Source of the DNA: Pseudomonadota bacterium | GTDB taxonomy: Archaea; Thermoplasmatota; SW-10-69-26; JACQPN01; JAJPHT01 | Reading direction: 5' to 3' | NCBI GenBank assembly: GCA_021325135.1 | Contig: JAJPHT010000015.1 | Location: 62,001 to 126,000, forward strand | Length of the DNA: 64,000 nucleotides | Part shown: piece by piece, positions 57,863 through 64,000 of the stretch | How positions within the stretch are numbered: the stretch's first letter is position 1 | How the letters are laid out: every line of letters begins with the position of its first letter | Made by a program: the position numbers and the translations under genes | The notes under the pieces: model-generated | Seen by the model: only the letters and a program-made list of their open reading frames with translations | What the model was told of the DNA's origin: nothing | Databases searched by the model: none

Positions 57863-58759
57863 ATGATCCGCAAGCTCGTCCTCGTCGCCGCCTGCCTTCT
57901 CCTCCTTCCCACCATCCCCATGACCGGCGCGGAGGACCCGCTGATGAAGGTCATGGAGCTGAAGGCCCCGGCCCCCGCGTGGTTCACCCCCGAGGTCGCG
58001 GCGGCCGCGGAGAAGGCCTCCGCCGAGGGCAAGCTCCTCGACCCCTTCACGGGCGAGACGTTCACGCCCGCGCAGGCGGCGCGCCTGTCCACGACCTCCA
58101 CCCCCGTCCCCGTGGGCGCGCCCGACTACCTGTTCATCCGCCCCGGCGCGCTGCTCCTCACCTCGGGCGTCACGGGCAGCTTCTGCACGTACAACTTCAT
58201 CTACGGCGCGGGGACGCAGATCGGGACGGCCGGCCACTGCGTGAGCGCCGTGGGCCAGCGCCTCTTCATCCTCTCAAGCTCGACGATCAACAGCGGCCTG
58301 CCCCTCCTGGCCGCGCTCGGCTCGGTCAACTCCTTCCACAACAACGGCATCGGGGACGACTGGGCCCTCATCGACATCGACTCGCAGTGGCTCTCCTCGG
58401 TGGACCCCAACATGGCTTGGCTCGGTGGCCCCAGCTGCGCCGCGTGGACCGGCGGCGTGGGCGTCGTGAAGCACACCGGCCACGGCATCCAGACGGGCCT
58501 CGTCGCGTCGGTGCCCCGCATGAGCGCGAACCTCGCGAGCAACGGCAGGAGCTTCGAGGGCGTGGGCGAGCTTTCGGGCGGCGACTCGGGCTCCCCGGCG
58601 GTCCAGGTCTCGACCAGCGCCAACTGCGCCATGGGCTCCGCCGCGGGCATCCTCACGCACTGCGCGACCGTGACCGGGACGGAGTGCCTGCCGGTCTTCT
58701 TCGGGACGGACATCCGCAGGGTGCCCGCCACCGTGACCACTGGCTTCGACCCGCTCTGA
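57863..58759 (+). CDS. Secreted S1-type serine protease, tandem copy 1
   Basis: A 298-residue precursor with a signal peptide (LVLVAACLLLLPTIPMTGA). A short pro-region (VMELKAPAPAWFTPEVAAAA, FTGETFTPAQA) may need removal. The protease domain has His in GTAGHCVS, Asp in IGDDWALIDI and Ser in LSGGDSGSP. CTYNFIY and AWLGGPSCAAW are shared with copy 2. It is probably an endopeptidase outside the cell. About 80 bp upstream resembles the leader of copy 2. Confidence 0.9.
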   Translation: MIRKLVLVAACLLLLPTIPMTGAEDPLMKVMELKAPAPAWFTPEVAAAAEKASAEGKLLDPFTGETFTPAQAARLSTTSTPVPVGAPDYLFIRPGALLLTSGVTGSFCTYNFIYGAGTQIGTAGHCVSAVGQRLFILSSSTINSGLPLLAALGSVNSFHNNGIGDDWALIDIDSQWLSSVDPNMAWLGGPSCAAWTGGVGVVKHTGHGIQTGLVASVPRMSANLASNGRSFEGVGELSGGDSGSPAVQVSTSANCAMGSAAGILTHCATVTGTECLPVFFGTDIRRVPATVTTGFDPL

Positions 58760-58833
58760 TTTTCACAGGAATCCCCGACGGGCGGAGCCGAAGGCATGAT
58801 GCTCTCCGCTTCGCCTGGCGGGCCCTGGTTCCC

Positions 58834-59703
58834 TTGATCCGAACGATGATCCTTCTTGCCACCTGCCTTCTCGTGCTCCCTGCGCTCCCCATGGGCGGCG
58901 CGGAGCAGGCGACGACCATCATGGAGCTGAAGGCCAAGGCGCCCGACTGGTGGACGCCCGAGGTCAAGCTCGCCGCGCAGCGCGCCGCCGCGGAGGGCAA
59001 GCTCCTCAACCCGCTCACGGGCCAGACGTACACGCCGGAGGAGGCCTCCGCGCTGGTCACGGTCCCCGCGGGCTCGCCGGACTACCTCTTCATCCGCCCC
59101 GGCTCGCTGGCGCTCACCGAGAGCGGCTTCCTCTGCACGTACAACTTCATCTACACCGGCGGCACGCAGATCGGCACGGCGGGCCACTGCCCCTCGTACC
59201 ACAACGAGCCGTTCTACATCCTCTCGACCCCCGCGCCCACGATCCCGCTGGTCACGGCGCTGGGCGTCGCGTCCTCCTACAGCAACGGCGGCATCGGCAA
59301 CGACTGGGCGCTCATCACCATCAACGCGGGCTGGCGCTCCTGGGTCGACCCCAACATGGCGTGGCTCGGCGGCCCCAGCTGCGCCGCGTGGAACGGCGGC
59401 GCGGGCGCGGTCAAGACCACTGGCCACGGCATCCAGACGGGCCTCCTCGCGTCCGTGCCGCGCGTGAGCCAGGCGACCGGGAGCAACGGGAGCAGCTTCA
59501 CGGGCGACGGCGAGGTCTCCGAGGGCGACTCGGGCTCGCCCATGATCCAGGTGCAGGCGACCCTCGGCTGCTCCATGGGCGCGGCCGCGGGCATCCTCAC
59601 GCACTGCGCGAGCGTCGGCGGCACCGTGTGCCTGCCCATCTACTACGCCACGGACATCCGCGTCGTCCCCGCGACGGTGGTGACCGGCCTCGATCCGGCC
59701 TGA
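58834..59703 (+). CDS. Secreted S1-type serine protease, tandem copy 2
   Basis: A 289-residue paralogue of the preceding protease, roughly two-thirds identical by eye in the catalytic domain. His is in GTAGHCPS, Asp in IGNDWALITI, Ser in SEGDSGSP. The pro-region repeats MELKAKAPDWWTPEVKLAA. TTG at 58834 aligns with the ATG of copy 1 (LIRTMILLATCLL against MIRKLVLVAACLL); ATG at 58846 is the alternative. It probably arose by tandem duplication of gene plus leader. Confidence 0.88.
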   Translation: MIRTMILLATCLLVLPALPMGGAEQATTIMELKAKAPDWWTPEVKLAAQRAAAEGKLLNPLTGQTYTPEEASALVTVPAGSPDYLFIRPGSLALTESGFLCTYNFIYTGGTQIGTAGHCPSYHNEPFYILSTPAPTIPLVTALGVASSYSNGGIGNDWALITINAGWRSWVDPNMAWLGGPSCAAWNGGAGAVKTTGHGIQTGLLASVPRVSQATGSNGSSFTGDGEVSEGDSGSPMIQVQATLGCSMGAAAGILTHCASVGGTVCLPIYYATDIRVVPATVVTGLDPA

Positions 59704-60006
59704 GCAACGCGTCCTCGTCCGCCTGCCTGACGCTGCGACGCCTTCGCGGCCGCTTCCACGCGAGGGAGCGCGCCTCTAACAGCCACCGCCAGGCCGCGGG
59801 CTCGTCCGCTGGGACAGAAGGCCGCCCGCAGAAACGACGCGGGCGGGAAGGTGGTACTGGGCCATCCGGGCCCATTCTCCTCCTGGCGGTCCGGCTGTAT
59901 GGAGGCTTCTCCTCCACCACCGGGAGGGAGAACAAGCCGCGTCTCTGCACGGCTTCGCGCGCGCGTTGGAGCAACGTTTAGGTTCCCGCAGCCAGCGTGG
60001 CGGAGC
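59704..60006. other. 303-bp gap with no convincing feature
   Basis: GC-rich throughout except AACGTTTAGG near 59971-59980, about 30 nt before the TrmB start, which may be its promoter. I see no gene, strong palindrome or RNA here. Confidence 0.5.
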
Positions 60007-60990
60007 GTGCGTCTTGCCGATGACCGTCTTGCCACGCTCCGCGAGTTCGGCGTGTCGGAATACCAGGCCCGCGTGTACCTGGCGCTGCTGGAGCTGGGCA
60101 AGACCGACGCCCGCGCCGTGGCCCGCATGGCCAAGGTCCCGATCTCGAAGATCTACCAGACGCTCCAGCAGCTCCACGAGCGCGGCCTCGCGACGCTCTA
60201 CGCCGAGAATCCCCGGAAGTTCGCGCCGGTCCCCATCGCCGAGTTCCTCGACCGGCTCAAGTCCGAGCACGCCTCCCAGATCGCGCAGCTGGACGACGTC
60301 CGCGAGGCGATGACGTCGGCCTTCGCGCCCAAGGCGACCGACGCGGCCAGGGGCGACGACCGCGGCTCGGTGCTCGCCTTGCGCGGGCGCGCCCAGGGCA
60401 TCGAGGCGATGCGGCAGGTGGCCGCCTCCGCGCAGGAGGAGCTCATCGTCGTGGCGTCCGCCGGCATGCAGGCGCCCGAAGGCCGGCGCCTTCTCCAGGC
60501 GGTGCTCGCGACGGCGCGCCCCGGCATCGTCCGCCTGGGCGCGGCGGACGCGGGCGTGCGCGAGTGGGCCGAGCCCTCCGTGCTCCTCGTGGCGGACCGG
60601 CGCGAGTCGATCCTCCTCTCGTTCGTGCCCGACGACGGCGAGCGCCGCGGAGGCGCGGACATGGGCGTGCGCGTCGAGCATCCGGACCTGGCGCGCTCGC
60701 TCGCCTCGCTGGCGCTCCGCTCGCCGGCCGAGGCGATCCCGCCGCCGGAGCGGGGGGCATCGTGCGACAGCGGGCGGTGGAGCGCGCTCTCCCGCGATTT
60801 CCTGGAGGCGACCCGCAGCGCGCGGGAGCTGCGCGAAGCGGGGCAGGCGCACGCCCGCCGCGCGGAGGCGCTCATGGCCACGTCGAGGCGCCTCGTCGAG
60901 GAGAACCGCAGGCTCCGCGCGGGGCTGCAGGAGAGGCCGGCGGAGGGCGCCCGCGGCGGGCGGCTCACCCGACGGTCAGCGTCAGGATGA
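60007..60990 (+). CDS. TrmB-family transcription regulator
   Basis: A 327-residue regulator. The N-terminal TrmB HTH opens with LADDRLATLREFGVSEYQAR, then VYLALLELGKTDARAVARMA and KVPISKIYQTLQQLHERG. The middle resembles the phospholipase-D-like TrmB effector domain, and the C-terminus is a coiled coil (AHARRAEALMATSRRLVEEN). TrmB proteins control sugar uptake and central metabolism in archaea. The GTG at 60007 gives the normal N-terminus. It overlaps the convergent pilin gene by 26 nt and lies between the pyruvate-dehydrogenase-type loci. Confidence 0.88.
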   Translation: MRLADDRLATLREFGVSEYQARVYLALLELGKTDARAVARMAKVPISKIYQTLQQLHERGLATLYAENPRKFAPVPIAEFLDRLKSEHASQIAQLDDVREAMTSAFAPKATDAARGDDRGSVLALRGRAQGIEAMRQVAASAQEELIVVASAGMQAPEGRRLLQAVLATARPGIVRLGAADAGVREWAEPSVLLVADRRESILLSFVPDDGERRGGADMGVRVEHPDLARSLASLALRSPAEAIPPPERGASCDSGRWSALSRDFLEATRSARELREAGQAHARRAEALMATSRRLVEENRRLRAGLQERPAEGARGGRLTRRSASG

Positions 60991-61450
60991 CCGCGTTGGC
61001 CTGCGAGTCGAGGATGCGCAGCGTGTCGCCGCTGTTGGCCTCGACGTGGAGAAGGTCTCCGGCGCCGATCACCGTGGAGGCCGACGTGACGTAGCTGCCG
61101 CCGGTGCACGCGGCGAAGGCGGCGGGCCCTGCGCTGCCGGGCGGGTTGGCGCACGCGCCGGCGGTGAGATACTGCGTCTGCTGCACGCCGTTCACCGTGA
61201 TCCTGAGGTCGCTCCACTTGATGCCGCTGCCGGCGGACGCGATGGTGTACGTCTTGTTGCTCGACGCGAGGGCGCCCGCGCTGGTGAGGGAGATGCTCTT
61301 CTGCGGCGCGCTCGACTGGGCGCCGAATCCGGACACCCAGACGTAGACGGTCGCCGCGAGCACGACGGTGATGGCGACCATGAGGATGACCGCGATGACG
61401 GGGGAGACGGCGTCGTCGCGGCGGCGGAGGAGCGTTCGGAGGTTCGTCAT
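60965..61450 (-). CDS. Archaeal type IV pilin-like protein, tandem copy 2
   Basis: A 161-residue pilin of the archaeal DUF1628-type family. The N-terminal motif RRRDDAVSPVIAVILM is followed by AITVVLAATVYVWVSGFG, the hydrophobic helix that anchors pilins before assembly. The preceding RRRDD is the likely peptidase site region. The C-terminus (GDTLRILDSQANAVILTLTVG) is shared with copy 1. ATG at 61450 was chosen over a GTG at 61459. No pilus ATPase or platform gene is in the window. Confidence 0.9.
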   Translation of the reverse strand: MTNLRTLLRRRDDAVSPVIAVILMVAITVVLAATVYVWVSGFGAQSSAPQKSISLTSAGALASSNKTYTIASAGSGIKWSDLRITVNGVQQTQYLTAGACANPPGSAGPAAFAACTGGSYVTSASTVIGAGDLLHVEANSGDTLRILDSQANAVILTLTVG

Positions 61451-61622
61451 GGGGGTCACTCACCGCTGGTGAGCCCCGCATCTGATGAGCGTGGCGCTAC
61501 GGCCACAGGGCCAATCCGACCTTCCGCGCCAGCGGGAGCCCTGGAGAAGAGGGGAATGAAAAGAGGCTGGGGAGAAGGGAGGCGGGCGGGGCGCCAGGCC
61601 CCGCGGGAGGCTCAAGGCGCGA

Positions 61623-62093
61623 TCAGCCGACCGTGAGGGTCAGCATGACGGCGTTGGCCTGCGAGTCGAGGATGCGCAGCGTGTCGCCGCTGTTGGCCTG
61701 GATCTTGATGAGGTCGCCGGCGCTGATGACGTTGCCCGAGGAGCTCACGGTGGTGCCGCCGCTGCAGGGCGTGTAGCTGGCGGCCGCCGTGGGGTTGCCG
61801 CAGCTTGCGACCGAGCCGAAGCTCTGGGTGACGCCGTTCACGGTGAGCGTGATGTCGCTCCACTTCATGCCCGTGGTGGCGGAGGCGATGGCGTAGGTCT
61901 TGTTGCTGGAGGAGAGCGCGCCCGCGCTGGTGAGCGAGATGCTCTTCTGCGGGTTGCCGCTCTGGGCGCCGAATCCGGACACCCAGACGTACACGGTCGC
62001 CGCGAGCACGACGGTGATGGCGACCATGAGGATGACGGCGATGACCGGGGAGACGGCGTCCTCGGCGTTCTGGAACTTCTGGTTGGCCTTCAT
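61623..62093 (-). CDS. Archaeal type IV pilin-like protein, tandem copy 1
   Basis: A 156-residue paralogue of the next pilin, with KFQNAEDAVSPVIAVILM and an identical hydrophobic helix. The middle differs (TLTVNGVTQSFGSVASCG, CSGGTTVSSSGNVI) while the end GDTLRILDSQANAVMLTLTVG is nearly the same. Two cysteines could form a disulfide, as in copy 2. ATG at 62093; GTGACCCxATGA context is shared by both copies (the second has GTGACCCCCATGA). Probably surface filament subunits or minor pilins. Confidence 0.9.
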   Translation of the reverse strand: MKANQKFQNAEDAVSPVIAVILMVAITVVLAATVYVWVSGFGAQSGNPQKSISLTSAGALSSSNKTYAIASATTGMKWSDITLTVNGVTQSFGSVASCGNPTAAASYTPCSGGTTVSSSGNVISAGDLIKIQANSGDTLRILDSQANAVMLTLTVG

Positions 62094-62233
62094 TGGGTCA
62101 CTCGAACCCAACGTGCCGTCAGGGGGACATAAGGGGGCAGGTCAGGGCGGAAAGACCACGAAGGACCTGAGGCACCGGGGCCTTGGGCCCCGACCTGTTC
62201 AGGTGCGGCCCCGGGCCCCTGGGGAAGGGGAGC

Positions 62234-62368
62234 CTATCGCTGGCCGCCCTTCTTCCCGGCCTCGGAGCGCTGCCGGCGCTCCGCCTCGCTGAGGCCCTCC
62301 TCCTCGTGCTTGCGCTGGAGCGCCTCGGAGCCTTTCTTCCCGGCCTCGCTGCGGGGGTTCTCAGCCAT
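62234..62368 (-). CDS. KGG-repeat hydrophilin, 44 residues
   Basis: A tiny hydrophilic protein (MAENPRSEAGKKGSEALQRK to RRQRSEAGKKGGQR) with two copies of RSEAGKKG, the KGG repeat of stress-induced GsiB/LEA-like proteins. It overlaps the end of the upstream KGG gene by 8 nt in another frame. Such proteins are disordered and may protect other molecules under drying or salt stress. It lacks any Cys or hydrophobic segment. Confidence 0.75.
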   Translation of the reverse strand: MAENPRSEAGKKGSEALQRKHEEEGLSEAERRQRSEAGKKGGQR

Positions 62369-62579
62369 TCGCGTTCCGCTCCTCGGCGCCCTTGCGGCCG
62401 ATCTCGCTCATGTGCTCGCGGTCCTGGCTGACCTTCTTGCCGCCCTTGCGGCCGATCTCGGCCATGTGCTCGCGGTCCTGGCTGACGGCCTCGCCGCCGG
62501 CCTTGGCCACGCGCTCTCGGGTCTGCTCGTCGGCGCTGGCGAGGCCTCGGTTGCTGCTCTCTTCTTCCGGCACTCTCAT
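62361..62579 (-). CDS. KGG-repeat hydrophilin, 72 residues
   Basis: A very hydrophilic protein with repeated units (ERVAKAGGEAVSQDREHMAE, IGRKGGKKVSQDREHMSEIG). The QDREHMxEIGRKG repeat occurs twice, typical of the KGG/con-10-like stress-protein family. ATG at 62579 was taken because upstream residues look non-coding. It shares 8 nt with the smaller KGG gene. Probably stress-induced; the hairpin at 62721-62830 lies upstream. Confidence 0.82.
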   Translation of the reverse strand: MRVPEEESSNRGLASADEQTRERVAKAGGEAVSQDREHMAEIGRKGGKKVSQDREHMSEIGRKGAEERNANG

Positions 62580-62720
62580 CTCTCCTGGACGCGCGAACGC
62601 GCGCGTCCCACGGGCCCGCGCTGATGGGCATCCCCCTTGAACCAAACCGCTCGAACGTCGCTCCTCGCGCGGCCCGCTTTGGGATGCCCGCTGCGCGCTT
62701 CTCTCTCTGTATCTCTCTGC

Positions 62721-62830
62721 GTCAAGGGTCCAAAGAACGCGACGAGCGCCACGAGCGCAAAGGACGCAAAGGAAGAAATCATCGCGACCTTGGCGCTCTT
62801 CGCGCTCGTCGCGTTCTTTGGACCCTTGAC
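62721..62830. repeat. 38-bp inverted repeat in the KGG-E2 intergenic region
   Basis: Arms at 62721-62758 and 62793-62830 are reverse complements with two mismatches, starting GTCAAGGGTCCAAAGAACGC and ending in GGACCCTTGAC. The spacer (34 nt) is A-rich with GCAAAGGACGCAAAGGA. It lies between the divergent hydrophilin and E2 genes (332 bp gap, otherwise empty apart from the E2 promoter). It could be an insertion, a cruciform control site or a small RNA gene. Confidence 0.75.
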
Positions 62831-62866
62831 CAGGGAGCCTGGCCGCGGGCGCCCGGGCGCCCGACA

Positions 62867-62895
62867 CGCTTAAAGACCCCCTCCCTTTTCGCCGC
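62867..62895 (+). promoter_or_regulatory. Upstream box of the E2 gene, shared with the E1 operon
   Basis: CGCTTAAAGACCCCCTCCC followed by TTTTCGCCGC lies 17 nt before the E2 ATG. CTTAAAG is a TATA-like element. The box matches 54412-54440 at 21 of 29 positions. Confidence 0.5.
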
Positions 62896-62911
62896 CCCGA
62901 GAGGCCCGTCC

Positions 62912-64000
62912 ATGGTCTTCGAGTTCAAGCTCCCCGACATCGCCGAGGGCGTGCATGAAGGCGAGATCGTCGCCTGGCACGTCAAGCCCGGACAGGCCGT
63001 GAAGGAGGACCAGGACATGGTCGAGGTCATGACCGACAAGGCGACGGTCATGATCAAGAGCCCCAAGGCCGGCACCATCGCCGAGCTGAAGGCCAAGGAG
63101 GGGCAGACCGTCAAGGTGGGCGACGTCATCATCACCATCAACGCCGGAGGCGCCGCCCCCGCCGCGGCCGCGGCTCCCGCCCCGGCCGCCGCCGAGGAGA
63201 AGACCCTCTTCGACCTGCCCAGCGAGTTCAGCGGCGCCTCGAAGCTCAAGAAGCAGGCCCCCAAGGCGGAGGCCGCCCCCGTGGCGCCCGCCGCGCCCGC
63301 CCCCGTGGCCGCCGCGCGCTCCGCCACCCTCGCCGCGCCCGCCATCCGCTGGGCCGCCCGCGAGAAGGGCGTCGACCTCAACCTCGTCCCCGCCAGCGGC
63401 CCCAACGGCCGCGTCACCACCGCGGACTGGGAGGCGTTCCTGGCGAAGCCCGCAGGCGTCGCCGCGCCCGCCGCGCCCCAGGTCGCCGTCTCCGCGGCCG
63501 ACGAGGTCGTGCCGCTCAAGGGTCTGCGCAAGGCCATCTTCGAGAACATGCAGCGCAGCGAGGCCAACGCCGTCCCTTTCACCTACTGGGACGAGGCCGA
63601 CGTCACCGACCTCGTGAAGCTCCGCAAGGACGCGCAGCAGCTCGCGGCCGCGCAGGGCGTCAAGCTGAGCTATCTCCCCTTCATCGTGAAAGCGTGCGTC
63701 GCGGCGCTCAAGCAGCACCCCGACGTCAACGCGTGGGTCGACGAGCAGAGCCGCAGCCTCGTGCGCAAGAGGGAGTATCACATCGGCATCGCGACCGCCA
63801 CGGAGCGCGGCCTCACCGTCGTCGTCGTGCGCAACGCCGACAAGAAGAGCATCTTCGAGATCGCGCGCGAGATCGACGCGCTCGCCGAGAAGGCGCGCGC
63901 CGGCAAGGCCTCCCGCGAGGAGCTGACGGGCTCCACCTTCACCATCACGAGCCTCGGCAAGGACGGCGGCCTGGGCGCGACGCCGGTCATCAACCACCCC
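62912..64000 (+). CDS. pdhC: 2-oxoacid dehydrogenase E2 (dihydrolipoyl acyltransferase), 3' end beyond the window
   Basis: 363 residues are visible before the right edge. A lipoyl domain (residues 1-76) has the lipoylation lysine as Lys43 in EVMTDKATV. An Ala/Pro linker leads to the peripheral subunit-binding domain (APAIRWAAREKGVDLNLVPA, NGRVTTADWEAFL). A second linker is followed by the catalytic domain start (PLKGLRKAIFENMQRS). The His/Asp active site (HxxxDG) lies beyond the edge. It would take acetyl groups from E1 and pass them to CoA. It is divergent from the hydrophilin genes. Confidence 0.94.
   Translation, partial: MVFEFKLPDIAEGVHEGEIVAWHVKPGQAVKEDQDMVEVMTDKATVMIKSPKAGTIAELKAKEGQTVKVGDVIITINAGGAAPAAAAAPAPAAAEEKTLFDLPSEFSGASKLKKQAPKAEAAPVAPAAPAPVAAARSATLAAPAIRWAAREKGVDLNLVPASGPNGRVTTADWEAFLAKPAGVAAPAAPQVAVSAADEVVPLKGLRKAIFENMQRSEANAVPFTYWDEADVTDLVKLRKDAQQLAAAQGVKLSYLPFIVKACVAALKQHPDVNAWVDEQSRSLVRKREYHIGIATATERGLTVVVVRNADKKSIFEIAREIDALAEKARAGKASREELTGSTFTITSLGKDGGLGATPVINHP

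Noticed and set aside
62721..62830. Inverted repeat considered as the ends of an insertion sequence
   Set aside because: Only 34 bp lie between the arms, so no transposase fits, and I see no target duplication.
1..64000. tRNA, rRNA, CRISPR, integrase and transposase genes
   Set aside because: I looked for T-loop GGTTCRA cores, CCA-flanked cloverleaf ends, regular spaced repeats and recombinase motifs and found none convincing. A covariance-model scan would be the decisive check.

Overview
GC-rich (roughly 70 % by eye) archaeal DNA. The domain is clear from a single-gene ribosomal protein L40e, an aIF1A-RIO1-Pno1/Dim2 gene series, Pelota, RqcH, Tsr3, a Taw2-like wyosine methyltransferase, a TrmB regulator, archaeal type IV pilins with the AVSPVIAVILM signature, TATA boxes about 26 nt before leaderless starts, and an archaeosortase-family protein. 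The proteins lack the strong acidity of haloarchaea. A high-GC euryarchaeal lineage such as Thermoplasmatota is my best guess, but it is an inference. I see no rRNA, tRNA, CRISPR array, transposase or integrase, so this reads as ordinary chromosome.

Layout. 1-4.4 kb: the end of a secreted repeat protein, an AhpD-like peroxidase, a pair of secreted proteins closed by a hairpin/T9 terminator, and a HicBA toxin-antitoxin pair. 4.4-18 kb: RqcH, a CLC channel with CBS domains, Pelota, an ABC exporter, a zinc-finger/winged-helix protein, a [2Fe-2S] ferredoxin, an EamA transporter, a lipoprotein and a thioredoxin. 18-29 kb: XPD-like helicase, a glycosylation-type membrane pair, dITP/XTP pyrophosphatase, a double-HTH regulator and large secreted proteins. 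29-38 kb: Taw2, an S1 protease, Tsr3, L40e, a U32-family protein and a cupredoxin-PKD surface protein. 38-46 kb: a membrane-anchored winged-helix regulator, then two glycine-rich (PGRS-like) secreted proteins in one operon with an archaeosortase-like enzyme. 46-49 kb: the aIF1A-RIO1-Pno1 cluster. 49-54 kb: small membrane, zinc-ribbon and secreted proteins, ending in a second copy of the secreted pair seen at 1.8-3.1 kb. 54-64 kb: pyruvate dehydrogenase-type E1 alpha and beta, a Fic protein, tandem S1 proteases, TrmB, two tandem pilins, two KGG-repeat hydrophilins, and the E2 subunit running off the right edge.

Themes. Much of the window serves the cell surface: signal peptides, C-terminal anchors, proteases, pilins and an archaeosortase beside glycine-rich substrates. 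A second set is ribosome biogenesis and rescue. Two families of dispersed palindromic repeats sit after genes: family A near 24.6 and 56.6 kb, family B near 30.5 and 49.85 kb. Two short C-terminal gene fragments (38.1-38.3 and 48.2-48.3 kb) lie beside their apparent parents. The E1 and E2 loci share an upstream box, which suggests common control of the split dehydrogenase complex. The least familiar part is the glycine-rich/archaeosortase operon at 41.3-46.2 kb.
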